From the NCBI GenBank assembly GCA_948567375.1, contig OX419757.1:57474001-57538000 (forward strand): a stretch of 64,000 nt of DNA. Reading direction: 5' to 3'. Positions 46,905 through 57,365 of this stretch are shown here, piece by piece. The stretch comes from Lunularia cruciata (lineage: Eukaryota; Streptophyta; Marchantiopsida; Lunulariales; Lunulariaceae). The translations under genes and the position numbers were made by a program. The notes beneath the pieces were generated by a model. The model was not told the origin of the DNA. It worked only from the letters and a program-made list of their open reading frames with translations, and made no database searches. The stretch's first letter is position 1. Each line of letters starts with the position of its first letter.

Positions 46905-48198
46905 CCAAGAAGGACTACTACCCATTGATGAGATCTTGGAGGAGGTTGCAGGTCATGAGAGGTACAGTTTTGGAGATGGTTATAGTGGATATAACCAAAT
47001 CAAGATTGCACCAGAGCATCAACAACTCACCACATTCACCACACCTTGGGGAACTTATGCTTTCAAGGTCATGCCTTTTGGGCTTTGCAATGCTCCAGCC
47101 ACATTCCAACGGTTCATGAACAAGGTATTTGAACCTTTCATTGGGAAATTTGTGAGAGACTTCATTGATGACTTTTGTGTCTATGGGAGCAAGGAGGAGC
47201 ACTTTGAGCACCTAATCAAAGTCTTGCAATGCTTGGATGAGGCAAATGCATCACTCAACCTAGAGAAGTGCATTTTTGGATGTGAAGAAGGTCTACTTTT
47301 GGGGCACATCATCTCCAAGGATGGAATAGCAATTGATCCTGAGAAGGTGAGGAAAATCTCAGACCTTCCATTCCCTTCAAGCTTGACAAAGTTACGCCAA
47401 TTCTTGGGGATGGTTGGGTACTATAGGAGGTTCATCTTCTCATTTTCCAACAAGGCTTATGCATTAACCATCTACATGAAGAAGGGTGTAGATTACATGG
47501 TGATTTTGGAAGACAAGGAGGCTCTCAAAGCTTTTGAGGAGCTCAAGCAATCCCTTGTTGTAGCTCCAATTCTTGCTAAACCTGATTAGAGTAAGCCTTT
47601 CATCCTCTACATTGATGCTTCTAATGTAGCTATAGGATGCACTCTTAGTCAGTTAGACCAAGATGGGCATGATCATCCAATAGCTTATGCTAGTAGGCAG
47701 ATGGTTTCAACAGAGAAGAACTACTCTATCACGGAGAGAGAAGGGTTGGCATTGATCTTTGGTCTCAAGAAGTTTAGACACTACTTGATTGGAGGGAAAG
47801 CCACAATTGTCACGGATCACAAAGCTTTGAAGTACATCTTCAACAAGCCTAATGTTGAAGGGAGACTAGCAAGGTGGATGATACTCTTATCTGAGTATGA
47901 CTACACCATTGAGGATAGGCCAGGAAAGAAACAAGCAAATGCTGATTTGTTATCTAGAGCCTATGATCATGATGGAGATGAGCCAGTGGATGATTCCTTC
48001 CCGGATGAGGAGCTCATGACAATCTCAGTCACTCAAGAGGTTCCAATGAAGTACAAGGAGATTGTGGATTTTGTGACAAGAGGTAACTATCCAGAAGGGA
48101 TGCATGCTAGGGAGAGGAAGGCCCTTGCAGCAAGATCTAGACCTTACACAATGGTGGAGGATATTCTTTTTCACCAAGGAGCAGATGGTCTACTTTGA
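46905..48198 (+). pseudogene. RT palm, thumb and RNase H of C pol
   Basis: Frame 1: GYSGYNQIKIAPEHQQ, FKVMPFGLCNAPATFQRFM, catalytic F-I-D-D at 47161-47172, HIISKDGIAIDPEKV, LRQFLGMVGYYRRFI. RNase H follows with DASNVAIGCTL, NYSITEREGLALIFGLKKFRHYL, TDHKALK and ADLLSRAYDHDG. A TAG at 47587-47589 splits RT from RNase H and a TGA at 48196-48198 ends the frame before integrase. The text is otherwise well preserved. Confidence 0.88.
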
Positions 48199-49317
48199 AG
48201 AGCAGCGGGTAAGGAAGAGTCTATCCTACTCATAAAGGAGTTTCATGAAGGTTTAGTATGTGGGGGACACTTTGCAGGAAAGGTGACTTCTTTCAAGATT
48301 CTAGATGCAGGTTACCATTGGAGAGGGATTTTCAAGGATTGTCTTGATTATTGCAAAACTTGTCATGTTTGTCAAGCTTTTGCTAAAAAGTCTACATCCA
48401 CTCCACCACTTAGATCAATTCCATTGCTAGAACCTTTTGAGAAGTGGGGAATTGATTTTGTAGGTCCTCTCAATAGAACCCCAAGGAACAATCAGTACAT
48501 TGTGGTAGTTACTGATTACCTTACCAAGTGGGTTGAGGCTAGACCATTGAGGGACAAGAATGAAGATGAAGTGGGTAGATTTCTTTATGAATGCATTATC
48601 ACTAGGTTTGGATGTCCTTTGGAGTTGGTTTCTAATGGAGGAGGAGAGTTTATAGGAAGCATTACTACAGCCATGCTACGACATTTCTCTATCACCCATA
48701 GAGTAACTACATCCTATAAGCCAAATTCCAATGGCTTGGCAGAGAGAACCAATCAGACCTTGTGCATGATGTTGGCCAAAGATGCAGAAATGGAGGGGGC
48801 TAAACATCATTGGGACAAGAGGATTCATGCAGTTTTGTGGGAGTATAGGACAACCATGAAGACTTCCACCGGATATTCTCCATTTCAATTGGTATATGGT
48901 ATTGAGTCTACCTTACCTATTCACTTTGATCTTCCTACCTTCCAAAGCATTCACAGGAGATTGAAAAAAGCACAAGGAGGTGATGTAGAGAAGTCAAGGA
49001 AGGATCAACTCATGGAATTGGAAGAGGCAAGAGCAGTTGCTATGATTCGAGTGGAGCAAGCCCAAAGGAAAAAAAAGGAGAGCTATGACAAAAGGCAAGG
49101 CAAGAAGAAGGTGGAGACTTTCAAAGAAGGTGATTGGGTAATGTTGTTTGATTCCATTCGATTCAAGAGAGTGCAAAAGAAGTTTTTGCCTAAGTACTTT
49201 GGACCTTTCATAGTGGAGAAGGTGTGGGGAAATTACACCTATGATCTCAAGGAGTTGGGAGGAAGACACTTTGATAGGATTAACCATGATAAGTTGAAGA
49301 TGAACCATAGAAGGTAG
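48199..49317 (+). pseudogene. Integrase of C pol
   Basis: The zinc domain reads H-x-G...H, then CKTCHVCQAFAKKS. The catalytic core has the first Asp in WGIDFVGPL. The second Asp is replaced by Asn in LVSNGGGEFIG (codon 48634-48636, AAT). The Glu is kept in NGLAERTNQ. The C-terminal barrel ends KLKMNHRR with a TAG at 49315-49317 and has no chromodomain, unlike families A and B. Loss of the second Asp should abolish strand transfer. Confidence 0.88.
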
Positions 49318-49365
49318 AGAGACCTTCACTTTGAGGACAAAGTGAAAACTTAGTCCGGGGGTACA

Positions 49366-50055
49366 TGTAACACCCATTTGTGCATGTGTGTGGTATTGTG
49401 ATATTTAGCTTGGTATTACAAGTACTTAAGAGATATTATTTATAGAGATAAAGGATGGTTCTATATTAGTCATGGTTAGCTAAAGTTAGTCATAGCTAAG
49501 ATAGAGGGGACTTTACTTTAGAGGAAGTAGAAAAGATGAGCACCACTATTTTGGATTTTAGTGTGTTGACTTGGTATTATTCCTAGGTGTTTGGCTTTGA
49601 GGAAAGAGTTGAGAACTCTTGGGCCTGCAAACCTTTTTGTTTTGGATTCTTCTTTAGTCCAAGGATAGCCCATGTGAAGGAATCCTTGACTTAGTGGTTG
49701 GGTCAAGATAAGACCACATGCTTAGGGGAATATGCCCATGTGAATGGATATTCCTTTCTACTTTTTGACTTTACTTGACTTTTAGTCTAGTAACTTGAGT
49801 TACTACGGTAATTAGTAACTTTGGTACGTAACTATTTCACAAGTATATAAACAAGGGGTGAGGAGGTACTCATCATCCTTTCATTTGCAACTATCTCTCT
49901 CTCATTGAGTTCTCTTGTGAGCAATGTCTTGAGTCTTGGAGTGTTAGCCTTGGAGGAGTATGATGGAGTTCGGGTTCCTTGCCTTCTTAATCCATGGTGC
50001 GCTACCATAATAGCCATCAGAGGTTCATCCTGAGTGAGAGACAAGTTGGCTCATA
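49366..50055 (+). repeat. 3' LTR of C
   Basis: 690 bp, TGTAACACCCATTTG to GGCTCATA, preceded by the tract GTCCGGGGGTACA. Nearly identical to 42868-43556. Confidence 0.93.
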
Positions 50056-50317
50056 GAGCAGGAATGGGATGGATGGAATTTATGGACCACCAAATCCACT
50101 TCCACCAAACCATTGGGATTTTTGTGTCCAAATGCTACCCAAGCATAGTTTCACACAATTCATCACCTCGCACTTTGGACAAGATTTTTTGCATATGATC
50201 ACCATATCTAAGGAACCCTTGGTGCTTTCGGTTGTAACTTATGGAGAACAATGGACGTGATGTTTCTATGTGTTAGTAAATTAGATAGATTAGAGGTGGT
50301 GTGATAGAGTAGCAACC

Positions 50318-50922
50318 ATGGCGGCAATACCCAATGTTATTCTTGCTATGCAACAACAAATTGGGCACCTTACTTGATTGTTGGATGAACAAGATCTTTG
50401 ACAACAAGAGCAGGTGGAGAGAGTACCAATTTGAGAAGGAAATGATTGGATCAGATTCCCTAAACCCAAGGTATTTGAAGGCAATAATCTTCCGGGTGCA
50501 GTGGAGAATTTTGTGTTTGATTGTGAATGTTATTTTGAAGCTACCAATCTACAAGACGAGCAAAAACAGATTCTCTTGGCTTCTAGCTAACTGGATGGAG
50601 TAGCAAAGCTATGGTGGAGATTCCAAGTTGAGAAAGCTAACAACAAATGGTTGCACCAATCTTGACATGGGCAGAATTCAAGAGCGCAATAATTAGTTGG
50701 TTCCAAGCTATAAATGCCACACGAGCTACACGGGATAAGTTGGCAGAGTTGAAATAGATTGGCTCTATAAGAAGTTACATCATGCAGTTCCAAAACACCA
50801 TCATGCAAATTCTAGATATATTGGAAGGAGAAGCTCTGGATCAATTTGAGAGGGGCTTGAAAGCAAGAACCAAATTAGAGGTAACCATGCGAGAGCCACA
50901 ACACTTGGAGGAAGCCATGCGG
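50318..50922 (+). pseudogene. Family A gag remnant, A6, part 1
   Basis: Starts MAAIPNVILAMQQQIG at 50318, then a stop. The capsid region follows in patches (PKPKVFEG, NFVFDCECYFEATN, LDGVAKLWWRFQVE, MQFQNTIMQILDILEGEALDQF, MREPQHLEEAM). It is cut by D at 50923 and resumes at 53474. Confidence 0.85.
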
Positions 50923-51007
50923 TGTCGTCGGGAAAATAGCTCACGTGTATCCTTGAGGCTTTTGGTGTGATAAATTTTCTTTTTCTCTTCTAGTTGTTGT
51001 AAGGAAC

Positions 51008-51262
51008 ATGGATTTATGTCAATATGTTTGGGGTGTGGTTTTATGCTACCTTTCCACGGGAGATATTTCCTATATTATTGTGAAGCCCGGAAAAAGTTAT
51101 GATGTTATTAGCTCAAGGAGTCTTTTAATCTGGCTTGAGCCAAGAAATAATGTTGGTTACACTAGTTCAGGTTTTGTTTTACATTATTGGAGTGAAAGAG
51201 TATTTTCCTTAGTGGAGGAGCAAAAAAGAGTCTTTGAGTTGGAAATACTTGGGAGGCTTTAG
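51008..51262 (+). CDS. Hypothetical 84-codon ORF in D
   Basis: Starts MDLCQYVWGVVLCYLSTGD and ends with a charged part (VEEQKRVFELEILGRL). I do not recognise the family. It lies in the left 340 bp of D, before the tandem array. It could be a captured gene fragment or chance. Confidence 0.3.
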   Translation: MDLCQYVWGVVLCYLSTGDISYIIVKPGKSYDVISSRSLLIWLEPRNNVGYTSSGFVLHYWSERVFSLVEEQKRVFELEILGRL

Positions 51263-51378
51263 AAGAGTTGTGACAATGAAAGGTTTGGGGGATAATAGCA
51301 GGAAAAAGTTAGAGGAAAGGAAGGAACTCAGCTCGGGGAGGAGAGGTTTTATGGGAGGACAAGAGGGGTTTGGCAAGA

Positions 51379-52190
51379 GAGAAATTCTCAAGAAGTGAAG
51401 GGTTTTGGATAGAGAAACAATAAGGAGAGGAATTTTTGAGTTGGACAGGAGGGGTTTGGCAGGAGAGAAATTCTTGAGAAGTGAAGGGTTTTGGACAAAG
51501 GAACAATTAGGAGAGGAAATTTCGAGTTGGACAGGAGGGGGTTTGGCAGGAGAGAAATTCTCAAGAAGTGAAGGGTTTGGATAGAGGAACAATCAGGAGA
51601 GGAATTTTTGAGTTGGATAGGAGGGGGTTTGGCAAGAGAGAAATTCTCAAGAAGTGAAGGGTTTGGGCAGAGGAACAATCAGGAGAGGAATTTTTAAGTT
51701 GGACTGGAGGGAGTTTGGCAGGAGAGAAATTCTCGAGAAGTGAAGGGTTTTGGACAAAGGAACAATCAAGAGAGGAATTTTTGAGTTGGACAAGAGGGGG
51801 TTTGGCAAGAGAGAAATTCTCAAGAAGTGAAAGGTTTTGGACAGAGGAACAATCAGGAGAGGAATTTTTGAGTTGGACAGGAGGGGGTTTGGTAGGAGAG
51901 AAATTCTCGAGAAGTGAAGGGTTTGGACAGAGGAACAATCAAGAGAGGAATTTTTGAGTTGGACAGGAGGGGTTTTGGCAAGAGAGAAATTCTCGAGAAG
52001 TGAAGGGTTTGGGCAGAGGAACAATAAGGAGAGGAATTTTTGAGTTGGACAGGAGGGGGTTTGGCAGGAGAGAAATTCTTGAGAAGTGAAGGGTTTTGGA
52101 CAGAGGAACAATCAGGAGAGGAATTTTTGAGTTGGACAAGGAGGGGGTTTTGCAGGAGAGAAATTCTCAAGAAGTGAAGGGTTTGGACAG
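51379..52190. repeat. Tandem array, about 9.5 units of 84-90 bp, in D
   Basis: Units start with GAGAAATTC at 51379, 51465, 51552, 51638, 51724, 51811, 51898, 51984, 52068 and 52158, a period mostly of 86-87 bp. The plus strand is GA-rich. Units are very alike, so the array is young or homogenised. Long minus-strand ORFs with repeated FLRISLLPNPLLSNSKIPL-type peptides come from this array and change frame whenever a unit is 86 rather than 87 bp. Confidence 0.93.
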
Positions 52191-52199
52191 AGGAATGTG

Positions 52200-52580
52200 T
52201 AGGAGAGGAGGTGCTTGGACAGGAGAGTGTAATTTTTGTAGGGACTGTTAGGGCTTGAGAGTGCAGGGGAGAAAAAGGGTTTTCTCTCGAAGGAATGAAC
52301 AATGTGCAGGAGAAGAAGTGCTTGGGAGAAGAGAAATTTTTGTAGGTCTGAAAGGGTAGGCTGCAGGAGTTGCAAAAGGAAACTCTCACGAATGTGAGAA
52401 CAGGACTGGAGAAGAGAGATTTTTGTGTAAAAATGTTGATAGAGTGTTGAGGGACAGAATTGGAAAGGGAATTTTTGCAGGTCTGAAGGGTAGGCTGCAG
52501 GAGTTGCAAAAGGAAACTCTCACAAAGGAAACAGAGGAGAAGGAGTTCAAGGTTCAGGAGTTTTGCCCTGGAGAGAAGTG
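52200..52580. repeat. Secondary duplication in D
   Basis: The text GGTCTGAA...GGGTAGGCTGCAGG, then AGTTGCAAAAGGAAACTCTCAC, appears twice (about 52345-52390 and 52480-52525), about 135 bp apart. The units carry AGAGAAATTTTTG-type words related to the main array. Confidence 0.8.
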
Positions 52581-53473
52581 ACCAGCATCGGATGAAGAGA
52601 AGACAACTCGGAGTTGCATTTGGCTGGACAAAGAAGCAAGAGAAGGAGAAATCCCTAAAGCCGGTTTGGTCTGGCCTGAGCGGAGATGGAACTGGGAATG
52701 TCAAGAGCTTGGACTTTGCTGTGACAAAAGCTTATGCATTGTCTCCAGTCGGAGCTGTAGACATTGACTACGACAGGACCCTTAGACCTTGATGTGGTAG
52801 AGGAATAGAGAAATTGTTCACAGTTGGACTGCTCTGAATTAACATGCAATTGAGAGAGAACATGTTGGAGACCAACTTCAAATTTGGCTGTTATTGTTCC
52901 TTCCTTTTGCTTATTTGACAGTCATAGGGGACTTAGGTGAGCTCAATGTGTTACTTGGAACTGATTATTTCCCAAGTGGATTTGTAAATAGTGAGATGAG
53001 GGTGTGTTGAAAGTTGTGCGATTCTCGTGGATGAATGTTGTATTTGAGAATTATGAATAGGGCCATGAAGAAGGACTTCATTCTCGGCTTCTAGTTTGGT
53101 ATATGTAGCCAGCTCAAGGCATTGATCTATTTGCCTGGATTGGGTCTAGCCATACCTTGTGACCTGCCAAATAGACCCCACCAGAGCCATAAACCTCAAC
53201 CCAAAGCTTAACAAACATGAACAGGCTGTAGTGATACATTAGGTTCAGCGTCAACCCAAGAAATCCTACCAAACAGTCCTGAGAAGAGCATGCAGATAGG
53301 AGCAACTATAGGCACCTGCTCTATTACATGGAGGAAACTGCAATCATATGAAAGAACAAAGCCTGCAATAAACTGCAGGGGAACTTCTAACTCTTCAGCA
53401 AATAGGATAACCTAAGCATGAGCAGCTAGGTGCCCGGCGCACTCTTGAGACCATCTGATCCCCTCGACAGCGG

Positions 53474-53720
53474 TTGGCCAAACGTTTTGATTCCTTGGTG
53501 GCAACAACTTTGGCCTCGACCTCGACCTCCATAGAGCCTACTAGTACACTACACACAAGTGGAAGAGCCAGCACCAATGGAGATTGATGCTATTCAACAA
53601 AGACTACTTGGCACGATAGATAGAGAGAAATTACGACAAAATGGTGGTTGTTTTTATGTTGCCAATTGGGGCATTGCATTGTTGAATGTCCACTCAAGAA
53701 TGGACAACCTTGACAAGTTG
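53474..53720 (+). pseudogene. Family A gag remnant, A6, part 2
   Basis: Continuation after D. It reads EEPAPMEIDAIQQRLLGTIDREKLRQNGGCFY and then a zinc knuckle that has lost one base near 53660, shifting the frame; with the other frame the C-x2-C-x4-H-x4-C pattern is still visible. Confidence 0.82.
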
Positions 53721-53799
53721 CCCAGGTGGAGGTTGTGGAGCGGAATGATCAAGAAACAAAGAATCCCAATAGGAGATTTTGAGCCGCCTATTGGGAGCT

Positions 53800-56700
53800 T
53801 GATTAGTTCCAATGGGATTGAAAGCTTGACCTATGCAAGTTTGCTTCACTTGCAAGGTATGATATCTAATCGGGGTTGTAGGATTTTGGTTGATTTTGGA
53901 AGTGCAGAGAATTGCATGTTTATGCAAGTAGCAAAGGAATTGAGTATTTGTATCAAGCTAGTGATTGGAAGTAGTTTGATGATGGTGGATGGTAGAAAGG
54001 GTTTGGCATTCCACACCTCGCATCCTATTACCTTCAAGATTGGGAAGAAGTATTTGGAGTGTATGGGGTTTGTAGTGGCACCTCTACACTATGATATCAT
54101 TCTAGGTCTACCTTGGCTTGAATATCATAAGGTTCAATTTGATTGGACTTGACACCAAATTCAAGTACAACACCAAGGTAGGAATTTCCGATTAGATTGT
54201 CTAGCACCTTTGAGTAAGACACCTAAGAATTATCAGTCCCAAGATGGGAAGTTTGTTGAGAAGGTATCCATAGAGCAAACCTGGCAAGGAGATGAGTCCC
54301 AAGATGGGAAGTTTGCCAAGAAGGCATCCAGGGAGCAAGCTTGGAAGAGAGATAAATCCCTAGAAGGGAAGTTTATTAGTAAAGCAGCCATAGAGCAAGC
54401 TTTGGAGGAAGATAAGTCTGAATTTGCGGTGTAGATCAAGCCAATTGCACAAGAACAATCTGCGGAGGGCCAAGAGCCTCATCAAGCAATGGTTGATTGG
54501 ATAGTTAAGGAGTTTTTGGATGATCTGCCAAAGGGATTACCCTCCAATCAAGGTATGCCCTTCAAAATCAAGTTATTGCCAGGGAGTACTCCAGTGAGTA
54601 GACCGATCTATCGGCTCTCACCAAAAGAGTTGGAGGAGTTGCAAACAACGCTTACAGAGTTGTTAGAGAAGGACTTCATACAACACTGTACCTCTCCTTG
54701 GGGAGCACCGATACTATTTGTTCCAAAGAAGGATGGAGGAATTCTGTATTGATTATCGTGGGCTCAATAAGCAAATCGTGAAGAATGCATATCCCTTGCC
54801 CTGGATCAATGACTTGCTTGATCAACTAAGTGGAGCACACTGCTTTTCCAATCTGGATCTTTGTAGTGGCTATTGGAAAATTCCTATTGATAGAGAGGAT
54901 GTGAAAAAGACAGGTATGGGCATTTTGATTGGAGAGTTCTACCTTTCAAACTCACTAATGCTCCAGTAGTCTTCATGGATCAGATGCATCGGGTGTTGGA
55001 TGGACTATTGGATCGGTCCGTGGTGGTGTTCTTGGAGGATTTCTTAATCTATAGCAAGATAGAGGCGGAGCACGTGAATCATGTGCGAGAAGTCCCAAGA
55101 CGACTACAATAATGGAAATTTTACTACAAGAAGTCAAAGTGTGTTTTTTGGCAGAAGGAGGTTACCTTCTTGGGTCATAGGATCTCATCAGAGGGGATCA
55201 AGATGGAAGATGAAAAAATCAAGGCCATTACTGATTGGCCTACCCCAAAGGATGCTATAGAAGTACGGGCATTCAATGGATTGGCTAGTTTTTACCAAGG
55301 TTCATCCATTATTATGCTCATGTGGCTGCACCATTGACTAACCTCTTGGGAGAGAGCTCGAGCTTCCAATGGACCACCAAGCATGAACAAGCATTCCAGA
55401 AGTTAAAGTATATGGTGTCTTCAAGACCCATTCTTCAACCATATGATCCTCAACTACACTGTGTGGTTGATTTTGATGCTTCTAACTTTGCAATTGGAGC
55501 CGTGCTGCAACAAGAATTCCCACATGGACTCCATCCCATTGCCTTTGTGGTCTTGCCAACTCAATACGGCTGAACAAAACTACTCTATTCAAGATCTAGA
55601 ACAACTTGCAATGGTATATGCCACCAAGGTATGGAGGCATTAACTCTTGGGGAAACAAGTGATCATGCAAACTAATCACAAACCATTGTTGCAAACCTTA
55701 CACTTGGAACACATGAAGAGTTGACATCATTGATGGGAGGAACAACTCCAACTATATGACATCAAACTTGAGTACAAACCAGGTTGGTTCCATGTCATCC
55801 TTGATGCTTTATCACAAAGACCTGATTTGAAGTATTTTCCTCTCATCACAACGGCAATTTCAATGGTGTCAGTTGACTCCAAGGTCCAAAATGAGTTTCA
55901 GTCAGCTCTACACCAAGATCCCTTCTTCCAAATAGTACATGGTTGCCTTATGGCATGCAATAAGGAGTACAACACCTTCTCCATCAAGGAGGGCCTTTTA
56001 TTCCATGTACAAGATCGGATCTATGTTCCAACTAAAGGTGATCTTCAACTTGTACGTCTTCAAGAAGCCCATGATTTACCCATCACTGGTCACATGGGTG
56101 TGGACAAGACCTTGGGTACCCTCCAACATCAATGGTGTTGGCCCAACATGACACTAGATGTTCAAGAATTTGTCCAATCTTTTGAGAGCTGCCAATGTAA
56201 CAAGGCCAGCAACCAGAAGCCGAGTGGACTCCTTCAACCACTCACCATTCCATCCCCTTGCTGGGAGCATGTGAGCTTGGATCTTATCACATCCTTGCCA
56301 AAGACAAAACAAGGATACACCGCAATCATGGTGTGGATAAGCTTAGTAAGCAAATCCACTTTGCACCAACCTGTGATACCATGGATGCTCCAACCTTAGC
56401 GCAAATCTACTTCAACAATGTCTTCAAGCATCATGGGATGCCACATGTACTCATCTCCGGTTGTGATCCTCAATTTACCAAGAATTTTTAGCAAGCACTC
56501 TTCTAGATACTTGGCACCAAGCTTGCTTTGTTCACGGCCTATCATCCTCAAACTGATGGACAAACCAAACGTGCAAATTGTACATTGGAGGATATGTTAC
56601 GTGCCTTTGTTAATGTCCACCATACCAATTGGAATGAATGTCTTGCAATTGCAGAATTTGCCCACAACAATTCCAAACACGCAAGCATCGGATTTTCTCC

Positions 56701-57355
56701 TTTCTTTCCTAATTTTGGCCAGGATCCGCTTGTTCCAGATTCTCTTCTTGCTCCCCCTCCATCTCAGGTTCCTCATACTTCCACGTTTTGACCACTATAT
56801 CCCAATCTCTCCAACAAGCCAAGTCTCACCTCCTTGTTGCTCAGAATCACCAAAAGAAATATACGGACCACCATTGTTGTGATCTTACCTTTGAAGTTGG
56901 TGATAAAGTCATGCTATCCTCTAGTAATCTCCCTCTCCCACTTGATACCTAAGTTTGTAAACTTGCCCCTAATTGGATAGGACCCTTTGATATCACTCAA
57001 ATTGTCTCTCTTATTGCTTTTCAACTTGCCTTGCCTTGTCACATGTGTATCCATCTTGTCTTTCATGTTTCCAAGTTGAAACCCTTTGTTCCTAACCCCT
57101 CTTCCTTTCCTTTTGAGTCCAATCTCCCTCTCTTCCTATCCCTATCAATGATCATGAGGAGTAAAAATTTGATCGTATCCTTGCGCGTTGCCATATTCAA
57201 CAAGGCCGTTGCCAACATACTGAGTACAAGGTCCTTTGGAAAGGGTATCTCCTTCATGATACCACATGGGAACCTCTTTCTCACCTCCAGAATGCACAGA
57301 CTGCCATCCAAGAATTTGAAGCTTCACTTGCAACAAGGACATCACCAACTAGCGA
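53800..57355 (+). pseudogene. Family A pol remnant with chromodomain, A6
   Basis: Protease (53820-54150) is the cleanest in the window: ILVDFGSAEN, then VAPLHYDIILGLPWLEYH; D-F-G stands in place of D-S/T-G. A lysine-rich linker with three SQDGKF-type repeats follows at 54210-54430. RT spans 54480-55330 ([20 protein letters not shown]); the catalytic motif is F-L-E-D near 55030-55041, Asp lost. RNase H is at 55322-55820, with the GAVLQQEF text intact. Integrase spans 55827-57130, with zinc domain H...GHMGVDKTL...CQCNKASNQ and the Glu region as DGQTKRANC (Lys for Glu) near 56555-56578. The chromodomain is at 57154-57330 (LHDTTWEPLSHLQNAQ). Confidence 0.9.
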
Positions 57356-57365
57356 TAGGGGAATA

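Larger units (their letters stand above)
42868..50055 (+). mobile_element. Family C Ty3/gypsy element (no chromodomain)
   Basis: LTRs 42868-43556 and 49366-50055 (689 and 690 bp) differ at about 14 positions by eye, several of them at the very 3' end, so this is the youngest dated insertion in the window. Target duplication is AGAGC, or GAGC if the LTR ends CTCA(C/T)A. Between the LTRs: primer site, an upstream zinc-knuckle ORF, gag, protease, RT, RNase H, integrase ending at 49317, purine-rich tract. Pol order RT-RNase H-integrase marks Ty3/gypsy. A few stops, one frame change and a lost integrase Asp make it inactive. Confidence 0.93.
50923..53469. mobile_element. Unclassified 2.5-kb insertion D in A6 gag
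   Basis: The family A gag text breaks after GCCATGCGG and resumes with GCGGTTGGCC, so 2547 bp are inserted with a GCGG duplication (50919-50922 and 53470-53473; five bases GCGGT if the first T is counted). The termini TGTCGTCGGG and, read inward from the right, TGTCGAGGGG match at 8 of 10. No LTRs and no transposase or RT are seen. The interior has a plus-strand ORF (51008-51262), an 86-bp tandem array (51379-52190), a second smaller duplication at about 52310-52520, and exon-like text near the right end. Possibly a non-autonomous DNA transposon. Confidence 0.8.

Noticed and set aside
51379-52190. Regular repeat array considered as CRISPR-like
   Set aside because: Units abut directly with no unique spacers, and the context is a plant nuclear retrotransposon block.
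51209-52704. Long minus-strand ORFs of up to 283 codons with repeated Pro/Leu/Ser peptides
   Set aside because: They are generated by the 86-bp tandem array; the frame shifts with unit length, and codon content reflects the GA/TC bias rather than a protein.
50923-53469. Element D considered as an LTR element
   Set aside because: The two ends are not direct repeats and no primer site follows the left end.
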